Positions 7,541 to 16,172 are shown, counted from the first letter of the stretch. The stretch: 50,676 nucleotides of DNA from an uncultured Collinsella sp. (GCA_958427355.1 CAUACA010000017.1:1-50676); one strand, 5' to 3'. Program-made: numbers and translations. The notes: generated from the letters alone by a model not told the origin.

Positions 7541-8494
7541 ATGGACAAGGCTGCATCTACCGGCCATTCTGACCGCTGCCGCATCGTCGTCGATACCTGC
7601 TGCGACTTTAGCCCCGAGGTCGCCGCGAACCTCGATGTCGATATCCTGGGTTTCCCCTTCATTATCGATGGCGAGGAGCGCACGGACGATATCTGGTCGA
7701 GCATGAGCCCTAAGGAGTTCTACGACCGCATGCGCGCCGGCGCTCGCGTGTCTACCTCCGCCGTGTCGCTCGGTCGCTATATCGAGTTCTTTACCGAGTG
7801 CGCCAAAGAGGGCACGCCCACGGTCTACCTGTGCTTTACCTCGGCGCTGTCGTCGAGCTACAACTCCGCGTGCCAGGCGGCAGATGCCGTGCGCGCCGAG
7901 TATCCCGATTTTGAGCTTTACGTGGTCGACAACGCTCTGCCCTGTGCGACCGGCGCGCTCTTGGCGCTCGAGGCCGTGCGCCAGCGTTCGGCGGGACTGA
8001 CCGCCAAGCAGCTGGTCGATTGGGCAAACGAGGCAAAGACCTACGTCCACGGCTACTTTACGCTCGAGAGCTTCGACGCACTGGCTGCCGGCGGCCGCAT
8101 TCCGCCCGCGGCGGCGCAGCTCACGGCAAAGCTCGATGTCAAGCCCGAGCTCTCCTACGACCTGGCCGGCTCGCTGTCGCTGATCGGCGTCAACCGCGGC
8201 CGCAAGAAGGCGCTCAAGTCCATCCTCAAGTCGTTCCGCGAGAACTACGTGCCCGATCGCACCATGCCCATCGCCATCATGACGGCCGATGCCGAAAAGG
8301 ATGGTGACTGGCTCGAAGCCGCCATCCGCAAGGAGGAGGGTTGCGCCGACGTCACGATCATTCGCGGCTCCGTGGGTCCCACCATCGGCTCGCACGTGGG
8401 CCCCGGCATGGTGGGCTGCGCGTTTTGGGGTAAGAACCGCGCCGACAAGGCGTCGCTTTCCGACCGTATCGCCCGCCGCGTGCGCGGTCAGTAG
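7541..8494 (+). CDS. DegV family protein (fatty-acid binding)
   Basis: 317 aa; residues are typical of DegV/FakB-like proteins: RIVVDTCCDFSPEVA near the N-terminus, the FTSALSSSYNSA segment, and ESFDALAAGGRIPPAAAQL. Family members bind a single fatty acid; FakB homologues present it to the kinase FakA, but no FakA gene is in the window, so its partner is unknown. The ATG at 7541 is chosen because AAGGAG lies eight bases upstream; TTG at 7538 is the alternative. It starts directly after the hpf terminator and appears monocistronic. Confidence 0.9.
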   Translation: MDKAASTGHSDRCRIVVDTCCDFSPEVAANLDVDILGFPFIIDGEERTDDIWSSMSPKEFYDRMRAGARVSTSAVSLGRYIEFFTECAKEGTPTVYLCFTSALSSSYNSACQAADAVRAEYPDFELYVVDNALPCATGALLALEAVRQRSAGLTAKQLVDWANEAKTYVHGYFTLESFDALAAGGRIPPAAAQLTAKLDVKPELSYDLAGSLSLIGVNRGRKKALKSILKSFRENYVPDRTMPIAIMTADAEKDGDWLEAAIRKEEGCADVTIIRGSVGPTIGSHVGPGMVGCAFWGKNRADKASLSDRIARRVRGQ

Positions 8495-8592
8495 GCAAGC
8501 GCTGCGTCCGTAATCGCCCTCGACTCACAGCCCAAACGCTGGCACCGAGTATTCAACCTGGTAACAACACCCAACCCAAAAGGAAAGGTTTC

Positions 8593-9672
8593 ATGGCAAA
8601 CAAGCTCTCCGTCGCATTCATTGGCACCGGAATCATGGGTGCCCCCATCGCCGGCCACATTCTGGACGCCGGCTATCCCGTCACGGTCAACAACCGCACC
8701 AAGTCCAAGGCGGCGGCGCTTATCGAGCGCGGCGCCGTCTGGGCAGATACGCCGGCCGATGCCGCGGCGAACGCCGATGTCGTCTTTACCATGGTGGGCT
8801 ATCCCTCCGAGGTCGAGGAGCTCTACCTGGCTGGCGACGGCCTGCTGGCTTGCACTAAGCCGGGTGCGGTCTTGATCGACCTTACCACGAGCTCGCCCGA
8901 GCTCGCCCGTGACATTGCCGAGGCCGCCCAGGTTTCTGGTCGCATGGCGTTTGACTGCCCCGTCACCGGCGGCGAGTCGGGCGCTATCGCCGGCACGCTC
9001 ACGGCTATCGTGGGCGCTACCGAGAACGACATCGCGCCGGTTCGCGACATCCTTGCCGCCTTTGCGGCCAACATCTGCTGCTTCGACGGCGCCGGCAAGG
9101 GCCAGGCTGCCAAGCTCGCCAACCAGGTGTCGCTGGGCGCCTGCATGGTCGGCATGGCAGACGCCATGGCATTTGCCGAACTGAGCGGCCTTGACCTGGA
9201 GAAGACTCGACAGATGATCCTGGGCGGCACCGGCAAGTCCGGTGCCATGGAGAGCCTGGCGCCTAAGGCGCTCGACGGCGACTACAAGCCCGGCTTTATG
9301 GTCGAGCACTTCATCAAGGACCTGCGCTTGGCGCTCGCCTATGCCGACGACCGCGAGCTTGCGCTGCCCGGCGCCGACGTGGCCTTTACGCTCTATGACA
9401 TGCTCGACGCCATCGGCGGCGCCAAGTTGGGTACCCAGGCCATCACGGTTCTCTATAAGGAGGAGGCCGATGCCATCGCCGCCGGTCTGGACTGGTCGCA
9501 GTATCGTCCCGAGGAGCACGGTGCTCACGAGGAAGGCTGCGGTTGCGGCGAGCATGGCGACGACCACGAGTGCGGTTGTGGCCACCACCATGGCGAGGAC
9601 CACGAGTGCTGTGGCGGCTACGGCCATGACGACGGCCACGAGTGCTGCTGCGGCCACCATCACGGGGAGTAG
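8593..9672 (+). CDS. 3-hydroxyisobutyrate dehydrogenase-like oxidoreductase with Cys/His-rich tail
   Basis: Residues 1 to about 300 are a beta-hydroxyacid dehydrogenase: dinucleotide loop GTGIMGAPIAGHI, substrate-loop FDCPVTGGESGA, and GKGQAAKLANQ with the expected catalytic Lys. Relatives reduce or oxidise 3-hydroxyisobutyrate, tartronate semialdehyde or similar small hydroxyacids; the substrate here cannot be read. The odd part is the last 54 residues (from about PEEHGAH), which hold 9 Cys and 13 His in repeats such as HECGCGHHH and HECCCGHHH. That is a metal-binding tail resembling those on metal chaperones and absent from ordinary family members of about 290-300 aa. The DNA repeats GACCACGAGTGC, so the tail probably grew by internal duplication. 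RBS AAGGAAAGG. Confidence 0.85.
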   Translation: MANKLSVAFIGTGIMGAPIAGHILDAGYPVTVNNRTKSKAAALIERGAVWADTPADAAANADVVFTMVGYPSEVEELYLAGDGLLACTKPGAVLIDLTTSSPELARDIAEAAQVSGRMAFDCPVTGGESGAIAGTLTAIVGATENDIAPVRDILAAFAANICCFDGAGKGQAAKLANQVSLGACMVGMADAMAFAELSGLDLEKTRQMILGGTGKSGAMESLAPKALDGDYKPGFMVEHFIKDLRLALAYADDRELALPGADVAFTLYDMLDAIGGAKLGTQAITVLYKEEADAIAAGLDWSQYRPEEHGAHEEGCGCGEHGDDHECGCGHHHGEDHECCGGYGHDDGHECCCGHHHGE

Positions 9673-9677
9673 CGCCC

Positions 9678-10106
9678 ATGAGCTGGACGTTCGTGGTGCT
9701 AGCGCTGGCGCTCTTTCTTTTTGCGATCTACATCGGCTTTTTGTGCGGCCAGTGGGCGTGCGAAAAGCGCGTCATCACCAAGCGCGACTACTGGATTGCC
9801 AACTTTGCAGGAGCGGCGGCAGTCGTCCTGCTGACCTGGGTGTTCTCGTTGTTCCCGCTGGTGCAGTTTGCGCCGATCGGCTGGCTCGGCGGCTTTATCG
9901 CTGGTCTTAAGATGAGCTTTGGCGAGTCCGTCGGCCCGTGGCGCAAGCACGACGAGGTCTTTAATGTCAACAAGGCTCACCGTGCTGCCGCTGACGCGGG
10001 CGACGCCGAGGAGCGTCGCCGTGCGCGTCACAATGGTGCAGCCGACCGACAGCTCATCTCGGTCACCGATGACAGCAAGGGTGCTGGCAAGCACGCTAAG
10101 AAATAG
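9678..10106 (+). CDS. Small membrane protein of unknown function
   Basis: 142 aa from ATG 9678, whose ribosome binding site GGGGAG overlaps the end of the previous gene, so the two are probably translated together. Three hydrophobic segments are visible: about residues 4-26 (FVVLALALFLFAIYIGFL), 48-68 and 70-85. A charged cytoplasmic tail follows (HRAAADAGDAEERRRARHN ... GKHAKK). I do not recognise a family. Coupling to a metal-tail oxidoreductase is the only functional hint. Confidence 0.7.
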   Translation: MSWTFVVLALALFLFAIYIGFLCGQWACEKRVITKRDYWIANFAGAAAVVLLTWVFSLFPLVQFAPIGWLGGFIAGLKMSFGESVGPWRKHDEVFNVNKAHRAAADAGDAEERRRARHNGAADRQLISVTDDSKGAGKHAKK

Positions 10107-10121
10107 TAAGAAGAGGTAACT

Positions 10122-10820
10122 ATGGCAGAAAACAAGGAAGAACAGCTCACCGATGAGGAGCTGGCACAGCTTCAGCTGGCAGAGGAGAACGAGAACGCCG
10201 TCGACCGTCTGGTCAAGGAGCTCGGCTGCCCCACGCGCCGCATCCGTCAGTTTGCCGCCCGCGTGCTGCACCTGCTTGCCGAGCGCGATCCGCAGTGCGT
10301 CGTGCCCTGCGTGCCCGCGCTGATCGAGGCACTTGACCGCCCCGAGGCTCAGACCCGCTGGGAGGCCCTCGATGCCCTGGCGGCGCTCGCCACCACCTGC
10401 CCCGAGCAGCTGGGCGATGCCTTTGAGGGCGCCGAGACCGCGCTGTTCGACGAGATTTCCTCCACGCTGCGCTATGCCGCCTTCCGCCTGCTGTGCGTGT
10501 GGGGCGCCACGAGCGTCGAGCGTTCGCGCGAGGCTTGGCCCATCCTGGACGAGGCCATCCAGTGCTACCACGGCGACCTCGAGTATCGCGACATGCTCGG
10601 TTGCCTGTACGAGTTTGGCCAGGGCGAGATCGACGCCGAGGTCGCCGAGAAGCTCGCGCTGCGCCTTAAGTTCGACGCCGAGAACGGCAAGGGCAGCTAT
10701 CTCAAGGCCCGTTCGAGCGAGATTTGCGAAATGCTTGTTAAACGTTTTGGCCTGGATCTCTCCAAAAAGAAGAAGCGTGCTAGCGTTAAAAAATCTGACG
10801 ACGCCGAAGACGAGGAGTAA
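10122..10820 (+). CDS. HEAT-repeat protein
   Basis: 232 aa, acidic, made of paired helices: RRIRQFAARVLHLLAERDP, VVPCVPALIEALDRPEAQT, RWEALDALAALATTCP and a later VERSREAWPILDEAIQ. This is the signature of HEAT/Armadillo-like scaffolds, which bind proteins and have no catalytic residues. The C-terminus is Lys-rich then acidic. It is 15 bases downstream of the membrane protein gene and 6 bases upstream of icd, so it is part of the same operon. Partner unknown. Confidence 0.75.
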   Translation: MAENKEEQLTDEELAQLQLAEENENAVDRLVKELGCPTRRIRQFAARVLHLLAERDPQCVVPCVPALIEALDRPEAQTRWEALDALAALATTCPEQLGDAFEGAETALFDEISSTLRYAAFRLLCVWGATSVERSREAWPILDEAIQCYHGDLEYRDMLGCLYEFGQGEIDAEVAEKLALRLKFDAENGKGSYLKARSSEICEMLVKRFGLDLSKKKKRASVKKSDDAEDEE

Positions 10821-10826
10821 CAGATT

Positions 10827-11912
10827 ATGGCGCACGATGTAGTCCTGATCCCCGGTGACGGTATCGGTCCCGAGATTACGCAGGCCATGCGCCGCGTGGT
10901 CGAGGCCACCGGTGTCCAGATCAACTGGAACGTCCAGGAGGCCGGTGCCGGCGTCATGGACGAGTTTGGCACGCCACTGCCCCAGCACGTGCTCGATGCG
11001 GTCGCCGAGACCAAGGTTGCCATCAAGGGCCCCATCACCACGCCGGTCGGTACGGGTTTCCGCAGCGTTAACGTCGCCCTGCGCAAACACTTCGACCTGT
11101 ATGCCTGCGTGCGCCCCTGCCTGTCGCAGCCGGGCGACGGCTCGCGCTTCCGCGACGTCGACCTGGTCATCGTGCGCGAGAACACCGAGGACCTCTACGC
11201 CGGCATCGAGTTCGATGAGGGCGCTGCCGAGGTCGAGGAGCTCTCGCAGCTCGTCGAGCGCTCGGGCCAGAAGACCTTCGCCGCGGATTCCGCCATCTCG
11301 ATCAAGCCCATCTCCATCGCCAAGAGCCGCCGCATTGTGGAGTATGCCTTTGAGTATGCCCGCCGCTGCGGCCGCAAAAAGGTGACGGCCGTGCATAAGG
11401 CCAACATCATGAAGGCGACCGATGGCCTGTTCCTGCGCGTTGCGCGCGAGGTGGCCGCCAACTATCCCGATATCGAGTTCAACGACAAGATTGTCGATGC
11501 CACCTGCATGGGCCTAGTCCAGAACCCCAACGACTTCGATGTCCTGGTGCTGCCCAACCTGTACGGAGATATCGTGAGCGACCTGTGCGCCGGCCTCGTG
11601 GGTGGCTTAGGGATGGCCCCCGGCTCCAACATCGGTGCCGACTGTGCCATCTTTGAGGCTACGCACGGCTCCGCGCCCGATATCGCGGGCCAGGATATCG
11701 CCAACCCCACGGCCGAGATCCTCTCTGCTGCGATGATGCTCGATCACCTGGGCGAGAACGATGCCGCCAATCGTATTCGCGCCGCCGTATCTGCCACGCT
11801 CGACGAGGGCGAGCAGGTTACCGGTGACGTGCGTCGTGCCCAGACCGGCTCCGTTGAGGGCGCTGTGGGCACGCAGGCCTTTGCCGATGCCGTTATCGCG
11901 CACCTGGCCTAA
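10827..11912 (+). CDS. icd: Isocitrate dehydrogenase, NAD-type (isocitrate/isopropylmalate family)
   Basis: 361 aa, typical of the short NAD-dependent decarboxylating dehydrogenases. It shows IPGDGIGPEIT at the N-terminus, the substrate segment FRSVNVALRKHFDLYACVRP, NIMKATDGLFLRVA, the metal/NAD block DIVSDLCAGLVGGLGMAPG, and FEATHGSAPDIAGQDIANP. The Ser-x-Asn in the substrate segment followed by LRKHFDLYA favours isocitrate over 3-isopropylmalate, and no leu genes are nearby. Product is 2-oxoglutarate, mainly for glutamate synthesis in an anaerobe with a partial TCA cycle (inference). Six bases after the HEAT gene, so likely co-transcribed. Confidence 0.88.
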   Translation: MAHDVVLIPGDGIGPEITQAMRRVVEATGVQINWNVQEAGAGVMDEFGTPLPQHVLDAVAETKVAIKGPITTPVGTGFRSVNVALRKHFDLYACVRPCLSQPGDGSRFRDVDLVIVRENTEDLYAGIEFDEGAAEVEELSQLVERSGQKTFAADSAISIKPISIAKSRRIVEYAFEYARRCGRKKVTAVHKANIMKATDGLFLRVAREVAANYPDIEFNDKIVDATCMGLVQNPNDFDVLVLPNLYGDIVSDLCAGLVGGLGMAPGSNIGADCAIFEATHGSAPDIAGQDIANPTAEILSAAMMLDHLGENDAANRIRAAVSATLDEGEQVTGDVRRAQTGSVEGAVGTQAFADAVIAHLA

Positions 11913-11971
11913 GGCATGCACACTGCAAACGCCTAAATAGTACTTAAGTGTTTGCGTATAACCTGAGAATC

Positions 11972-12000
11972 AATACGCCCGGCGCTCTGTCGGGCGTATT
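11972..12000 (+). terminator. Hairpin terminator after icd
   Basis: 10-bp perfect stem AATACGCCCG / CGGGCGTATT with a 9-base loop; a weak T-run follows. Confidence 0.75.
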
Positions 12001-12038
12001 CTATTGCGGACTATGTTTCCTAACAAGGAGTAACTGAT

Positions 12039-13133
12039 ATGGGTCTGATTCAAAAGAAGGACGAGAAGGACGAGATCGACGGCATCCAGATCATCGAGCG
12101 CGGCGAAGGCCCCGACGGTGATGAGGACGAGAAGATCGACCTGGTCGCCGGTACGTCTGCCGAACATATTGCCGCCGGTACGACGGCCGAGGAGGAGGAC
12201 GCCCGTCTGGAGGCTCAGATTGCCGCGGATGCCGCTGACGAGAATCTGATGCCCGAGGAGCAAGACGAGGACGACGATATCCTGGGTTCCGACGAAGACG
12301 ACCATGCATCCAAGCACAAGAAGACGATGATTGCCGCCTTCGTGGTTGCAGTCGTGATCGCTGCGATGGTCGGCTTCTTTATCGGCAATGGAGGCTTTGG
12401 CGGCAAGGGCGTCGGCTCGGCGACCCTCACCGAGGACCAGCTCGATTCGACCGTGGCAAGCTACAGCTACAACGGCAAGAAGAGCGACATCACCGCGCGT
12501 GAGGCCATCGAGAGCCAGTACAGCCTCGATACCGTCAAGGATGGCGATGGCAACTACACCGCTCCCTCTGCCGACGTCATCCTGTCCTACGTGCGCAACA
12601 AGATTCTGCTCGATGCTGCCGAGGACGAGGGCATCACCGTCTCTTCCAAGGAGATGAAGAAGTACGCCGAGGATTCCATCGGCACCTCCGACTACAAGAC
12701 CATGGCCACGCAGTACGGCGTGTCCAAGGACCAGGCCAAGCAGATCGTCCGTCAGTCCGCGACGCTGCAGAAGCTCTACAAGAAGAAGGTGGGCGATAGC
12801 TCCGCAAGCATGCCGACCGCCCCGACCGAGCCTTCTGACGGCAACGAGGAGACCGCGAGCAAGGACTACGCCGACTACATCATCAACCTTGCCGGCGACG
12901 AGTGGGATAGCGAGAAGGGCACTTGGAAGGACGCCGACAGCACCTATGCCAAGGCCTTTGCCGATGATGCCTTTACGGCCGATAGCGCTACCTATAAGCA
13001 GGCCATGACCGCCTATTACACCGCCTACCAGCAGTATTCCTCGCAGGCCTCAGGCGCTAGCTCCAAGTGGACCGAGTATGCTAACGGCCTCTACGCCAAG
13101 GCTAACATCAGCATCTACGGCCTGTTTGCGTAA
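12039..13133 (+). CDS. Single-pass membrane protein with SurA/trigger-factor-like extracytoplasmic domain
   Basis: 364 aa. An acidic cytoplasmic N-terminus (MGLIQKKDEKDEIDG and many Asp/Glu) is followed by one membrane helix at about residues 97-116 (MIAAFVVAVVIAAMVGFFIG). The outside part resembles the N-terminal helical domain of SurA-type foldases: ADVILSYVRNKILLDAAEDE, ITVSSKEMKKYAEDSI, and YGVSKDQAKQIVRQSATLQ. No parvulin isomerase domain is visible, so it is a chaperone-like domain without the catalytic part. RBS AAGGAG. The first residues echo those of the membrane protein encoded at 49573. Confidence 0.75.
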   Translation: MGLIQKKDEKDEIDGIQIIERGEGPDGDEDEKIDLVAGTSAEHIAAGTTAEEEDARLEAQIAADAADENLMPEEQDEDDDILGSDEDDHASKHKKTMIAAFVVAVVIAAMVGFFIGNGGFGGKGVGSATLTEDQLDSTVASYSYNGKKSDITAREAIESQYSLDTVKDGDGNYTAPSADVILSYVRNKILLDAAEDEGITVSSKEMKKYAEDSIGTSDYKTMATQYGVSKDQAKQIVRQSATLQKLYKKKVGDSSASMPTAPTEPSDGNEETASKDYADYIINLAGDEWDSEKGTWKDADSTYAKAFADDAFTADSATYKQAMTAYYTAYQQYSSQASGASSKWTEYANGLYAKANISIYGLFA

Positions 13134-13171
13134 AGAGTTGCACGGCTCATCGAGCATCTAGCTGATAGAAA

Positions 13172-13216
13172 GCAAATTGCCCGCCAGTACGGAAGTCGTT
13201 CTGGCGGGCAATTTGC
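13172..13216. terminator. Bidirectional terminator hairpin
   Basis: Perfect 16-bp stem GCAAATTGCCCGCCAG / CTGGCGGGCAATTTGC with a 13-base loop, between convergent genes. Confidence 0.85.
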
Positions 13217-13247
13217 GTTGAAGGCGTGATTGGCGGCTTAATTATGG

Positions 13248-13487
13248 CTATTCATCTCTAAGTCCAAAAAGGCTATCGGCTTCATCGTCGGATATATATT
13301 CCAGTACATCGCCCGGTTGGCAATCGAGTGCCCGGCATATCGCGTCAAGAGTTGAAAAACGTATGGCAGAAACCTTGCCGGTCTTAATGCGTGACATATT
13401 GACCTGGGAGATGCCCACACGTTCCGCAAGCTCTTTGGATGAGATCTTGCGTTCGGCGAGCATGCGGTCAAGCCGCAGAATAATCAT
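13248..13487 (-). CDS. HTH regulator, Cro/CI type (YozG-like)
   Basis: 79 aa: MIILRLDRMLAERKISSKEL, a Cro/CI helix-turn-helix at residues about 15-45 (VGISQVNMSRIKTGK) and a C-terminal ALDCQPGDVLEYI. These short regulators commonly sit directly beside a DUF2975 membrane protein, as here: nine bases separate it from the upstream gene on the same strand. Target unknown; autoregulation is likely by analogy. Confidence 0.88.
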   Translation of the reverse strand: MIILRLDRMLAERKISSKELAERVGISQVNMSRIKTGKVSAIRFSTLDAICRALDCQPGDVLEYISDDEADSLFGLRDE

Positions 13488-13496
13488 GGATTCCCC

Positions 13497-14135
13497 CTAG
13501 AGCAACTCGTCATCTTGTTTTTGCAGGATATACCCGTAGCGGAAGATGCTGGCAATCAGGCAAATAATCAGGCCTGCAAAGAGCATGGAGGGCTCGAATA
13601 ACTGGTCGGCGAACGCATCCGTAAAGCTGCCGCCAAATCCTGAGAGTATCATTCCCGTGATTACGGCGCCAAGAAGCCTCACGGCAACGCCGCCGATAAG
13701 GAATAAATGTCCTACTCGACGAAGTGTCTGGTTACATTCAAGATCAAAGGGCCTGCCTTCCTTTTCAATGTTGAAGAAAAGCCTGCGCACGCTTAGCGCG
13801 ATGGTAAGCGCGAGACATGTCATCAAGAGGCTTCCTATGGCAGTGTGACCATCGTGTGCGACGAGCATAAGTGGGGCCTGCGCATCGGTACCGACGATAG
13901 CAAGGCATGGGCCCTCGCCGGCTTGAAGTTCTACGGATTGGAGACACGACCCTTGGGAGAGGCCAGGCAATATGAGTAGAAGATCAATCGCAATGACTGC
14001 GAGGAGTCCCAGAGCGAGCGCGGTGGTAATGCAGATTGTGGCCCATTTGCAGATGCGAGCGAGCTTCCTCAGTTTGGCTATCGTCTGTTCGCGGCTGATG
14101 GTTTCATTCGATATAGATGCGTTTCGATGGACCAT
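13497..14135 (-). CDS. DUF2975 family membrane protein
   Basis: 212 aa from the ATG at 14135, chosen because GGAGGGG sits a few bases upstream; an ATG at 14174 lacks a site. Four hydrophobic segments are visible (ATICITTALALGLLAVIAID; a middle helix around IGSLLMTCLALTIALSV; LFLIGGVAVRLLGAVITGM; MLFAGLIICLIASIF). That is the DUF2975 layout, usually paired with a YozG-like regulator. The role is unknown; the pair may sense a membrane signal. Confidence 0.8.
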   Translation of the reverse strand: MVHRNASISNETISREQTIAKLRKLARICKWATICITTALALGLLAVIAIDLLLILPGLSQGSCLQSVELQAGEGPCLAIVGTDAQAPLMLVAHDGHTAIGSLLMTCLALTIALSVRRLFFNIEKEGRPFDLECNQTLRRVGHLFLIGGVAVRLLGAVITGMILSGFGGSFTDAFADQLFEPSMLFAGLIICLIASIFRYGYILQKQDDELL

Positions 14136-14385
14136 GACCCCTCCAATCGGCGTTTTGGATGATACTTGCATCATATCAGAATTAACGATAAACGATAAAT
14201 AATTACGTATACTGAGTAAGTAATGATTGAAAACGATTAGCGTGAGCTATTAGCTCATTTTGGATGCCGGAGTTTGGCGTTCGGGGGATGAGGACAAATG
14301 TCAAAACTTCCCGTGATCGCGCAAGCGCTCCATCGCGTTTCCCCGATTCATATGGGAAAACAACTGCAAACGATTGCAAGTAACC

Positions 14386-14413
14386 GGTGAACGGTCGAAA
14401 ACTACCGTTCACC
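14386..14413. promoter_or_regulatory. Palindromic TGAACGGT/ACCGTTCA site upstream of the aga-type PTS
   Basis: GGTGAACGGT and ACCGTTCACC are perfect inverted arms separated by 8 bases. The same half-site recurs before the other PTS operons. Lies in a 703-base intergenic region (14136-14838) with no gene. Confidence 0.6.
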
Positions 14414-14563
14414 GATAATCTCAAAACTGGGTTCTAACTGGTATTAAGTCAAAAAGACCAATTCACAAATCTTCACAATGACCTGCAATTTTTCTTTACG
14501 CTATTTTTAGCCGCCCTGCGTTGTTTAGGCACAGGAAAAGTCCCGAACTTTTGCCAAAGCGTT

Positions 14564-14577
14564 TCGAAACGGTTTCA
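14564..14577. promoter_or_regulatory. cre-like site
   Basis: TCGAAACGGTTTCA matches the LacI/CcpA-type catabolite consensus TGWAARCGYTWNCA at 11 of 14 positions by eye. Actinobacteria usually lack classical CcpA, so this is weak. Confidence 0.3.
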
Positions 14578-14604
14578 AAACCGCAGGTAGAAGTGTTAAC
14601 GAGC

Positions 14605-14632
14605 GGTAAACGGTCGATTTATCACCGTGAGC
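14605..14632. promoter_or_regulatory. Second, degenerate TGAACGGT-like palindrome
   Basis: GGTAAACGGT, nine bases, then ACCGTGAGC; same layout as the site at 14386. Confidence 0.4.
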
Positions 14633-14709
14633 GGTGCAAAAACGTTTTACCGTATGAATCAACGAAAGCGACCTCTTCTGTGGTGATATAGTGGCAACAA
14701 CACGTCACG

Positions 14710-14738
14710 TGGTTACTACCAGTTTAGAAACCACTGGT
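14710..14738. promoter_or_regulatory. Putative GntR (AgaR/NagR-type) operator of the PTS operon
   Basis: TGGTTACTACCAG (14710-14722) is identical to a 13-mer before agaS (19003-19015). A second arm CCACTGGT (14731-14738) makes a larger dyad ACCAG...CTGGT. TGGT/ACCA dyads are typical for UTRA-type GntR regulators of amino sugars. A possible -10 TATAGT (14687-14692) lies just upstream, so a bound repressor would sit over the transcription start. Confidence 0.55.
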
Positions 14739-14838
14739 CTTCAAAGAACGCTTTCCAAGAAGCTTTAAGGGCGATCGCCCGCTGGCTTCCGAAAATCATC
14801 GGACTCAGATCGTACACACCTTCGGAAGGGAAATTTGA

Positions 14839-15282
14839 ATGGTTGGCTTTATTCTTACCGGTCATGGACAGTTCGCACCCGGCCTTGCAAGCGCTATCGC
14901 TATGGTTGCCGGCGACCAGCCCGCTTTTACCGTCGTTCCTTTCGAGGGCGACCAGGCTGCTTCCTACGGTGAGGATCTCCGCGCCGCTATTACCGCCATG
15001 CGCGAGGAGTGCGATGGCGTGCTCGTCTTTACCGACCTGCTTGGCGGCACCCCGTTCAACCAGTCGATGATGATTGCCCAGGATGTCGACAACGTCGAGG
15101 TTCTGACTGGCACTAACCTCCCCATGGTTATTGAGCTTCTGTTCCTCCGCGGCAATGCCACGCTCGCCGAGCTTGGCGAGCAGGCCGTGACCGTTGGCCA
15201 GGCGGGCGTCACCGCCCAGACGGTCGCATCCGTTGCCGGCTCCGACGAAGAGGATATCTTCGGCGACGAGGACGGCATCTAA
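14839..15282 (+). CDS. PTS mannose-family EIIA (N-acetylgalactosamine type)
   Basis: 147 aa. MVGFILTGHGQFAPGLASAI carries the phospho-acceptor His (H9) of ManX-type IIA domains; FTDLLGGTPFNQSMM is the second family motif. It receives phosphate from HPr and passes it to the IIB encoded at 15600. First gene of the IIA-yajC-IIB-IIC-IID operon; its stop overlaps the next start (TAATG). RBS GGAAGGG. Confidence 0.92.
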   Translation: MVGFILTGHGQFAPGLASAIAMVAGDQPAFTVVPFEGDQAASYGEDLRAAITAMREECDGVLVFTDLLGGTPFNQSMMIAQDVDNVEVLTGTNLPMVIELLFLRGNATLAELGEQAVTVGQAGVTAQTVASVAGSDEEDIFGDEDGI

Positions 15283-15563
15283 TGGCCGATTTCGGAGCCA
15301 ACGTCCTGAGCTCCTCGGTCGCTCTTTTGGGCCTGCTTGTCATCATGGGTTTGATTTACACCATCTGGTCGCAAATCAACATGAAGAAGAAGCAGAAGTA
15401 CTTCAAGGAGCTGCACACCGAGCTCAAGCCGGGTCAGGAGGTTCTTTTCGCCGGCGGTATCTACGGAACCGTCAAAGGCATCGAAGGCGAGAAGGTCCAG
15501 ATCAAAGTCCGATCCGGAGCCGTCGTAGATGTTTCGCGTTACGCGATTCAGGAGATCAAGTAA
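15282..15563 (+). CDS. yajC: YajC family protein embedded in the PTS operon
   Basis: 93 aa with one N-terminal membrane helix (VALLGLLVIMGLIYTIW), a Lys-rich stretch KKKQKYFKELHTEL and the YajC core LKPGQEVLFAGGIYGTVKGI. YajC normally works with SecDF in protein export. Here it is translationally coupled to the PTS IIA by a one-base overlap. A YajC gene beside a mannose-family PTS is also known from streptococcal hyaluronate-use loci, so this may be a PTS-dedicated paralogue (inference). Confidence 0.85.
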   Translation: MADFGANVLSSSVALLGLLVIMGLIYTIWSQINMKKKQKYFKELHTELKPGQEVLFAGGIYGTVKGIEGEKVQIKVRSGAVVDVSRYAIQEIK

Positions 15564-15599
15564 CTGTCGTCAGCAAATTACGAAAGGAAGCTGATCAAC

Positions 15600-16082
15600 A
15601 TGGCAGAACCCAACATTCTTCTTACCCGCATCGATAACCGACTGGTTCATGGTCAGGTTGCCACCCAGTGGAACTCCACTCTGGGCTCCAACCTCATCCT
15701 CGTCGCCAACGACGACGTGGCGTCCAACACCATGCGCCAGAACCTCATGAAGATGGCCGCTCCCGCCGGCGTCGCTACGCGTTTCTTCTCCCTGCAGAAG
15801 ACCATCGACGTCATTGGCAAGGCGAGCCCGCGCCAGAAGATCTTCATCGTGGCCGAAACACCGGAAGACGTGCTTACGCTCGTCAAGGGCGGTGTGCCTA
15901 TAAAGAAGGTAAACATCGGCAACATGCACATGTCGGAAGGAAAGCGCCAAGTCGCCACCTCCGTCGCAGTTAACGACGAGGATGTCGCTGCGTTTAAAGA
16001 GCTGCAGGAATTGGGGGTGGAGTTGGAGATCAGGCGCGTTCCGAGCACGCCTGTTGAGGACACGAGCAAGCTCTTCTCGTAA
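15600..16082 (+). CDS. PTS mannose-family EIIB (N-acetylgalactosamine type)
   Basis: 160 aa. ILLTRIDNRLVHGQVATQW contains the phospho-acceptor His (H17). Later KGGVPIKKVNIGNMHMSEG is characteristic of the GalNAc/hexosamine group of IIB proteins. Transfers phosphate from IIA to the sugar entering through IIC/IID. RBS GAAAGGAAG. Compare the paralogue at 25325, which has Tyr instead of this His. Confidence 0.92.
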   Translation: MAEPNILLTRIDNRLVHGQVATQWNSTLGSNLILVANDDVASNTMRQNLMKMAAPAGVATRFFSLQKTIDVIGKASPRQKIFIVAETPEDVLTLVKGGVPIKKVNIGNMHMSEGKRQVATSVAVNDEDVAAFKELQELGVELEIRRVPSTPVEDTSKLFS

Positions 16083-16172
16083 TCCTCGTGATCCACGTTG
16101 TCAGGAGTGAAACCCTGACGTTCTGTACGTGATATCCAAAGTGCGTACATACATTTTGAAAGGAGGAGCAAG

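Noticed and set aside
9699..11396. 565-codon open frame on the minus strand
   Set aside because: Antisense to four recognisable genes including icd; low-complexity product with no domain.
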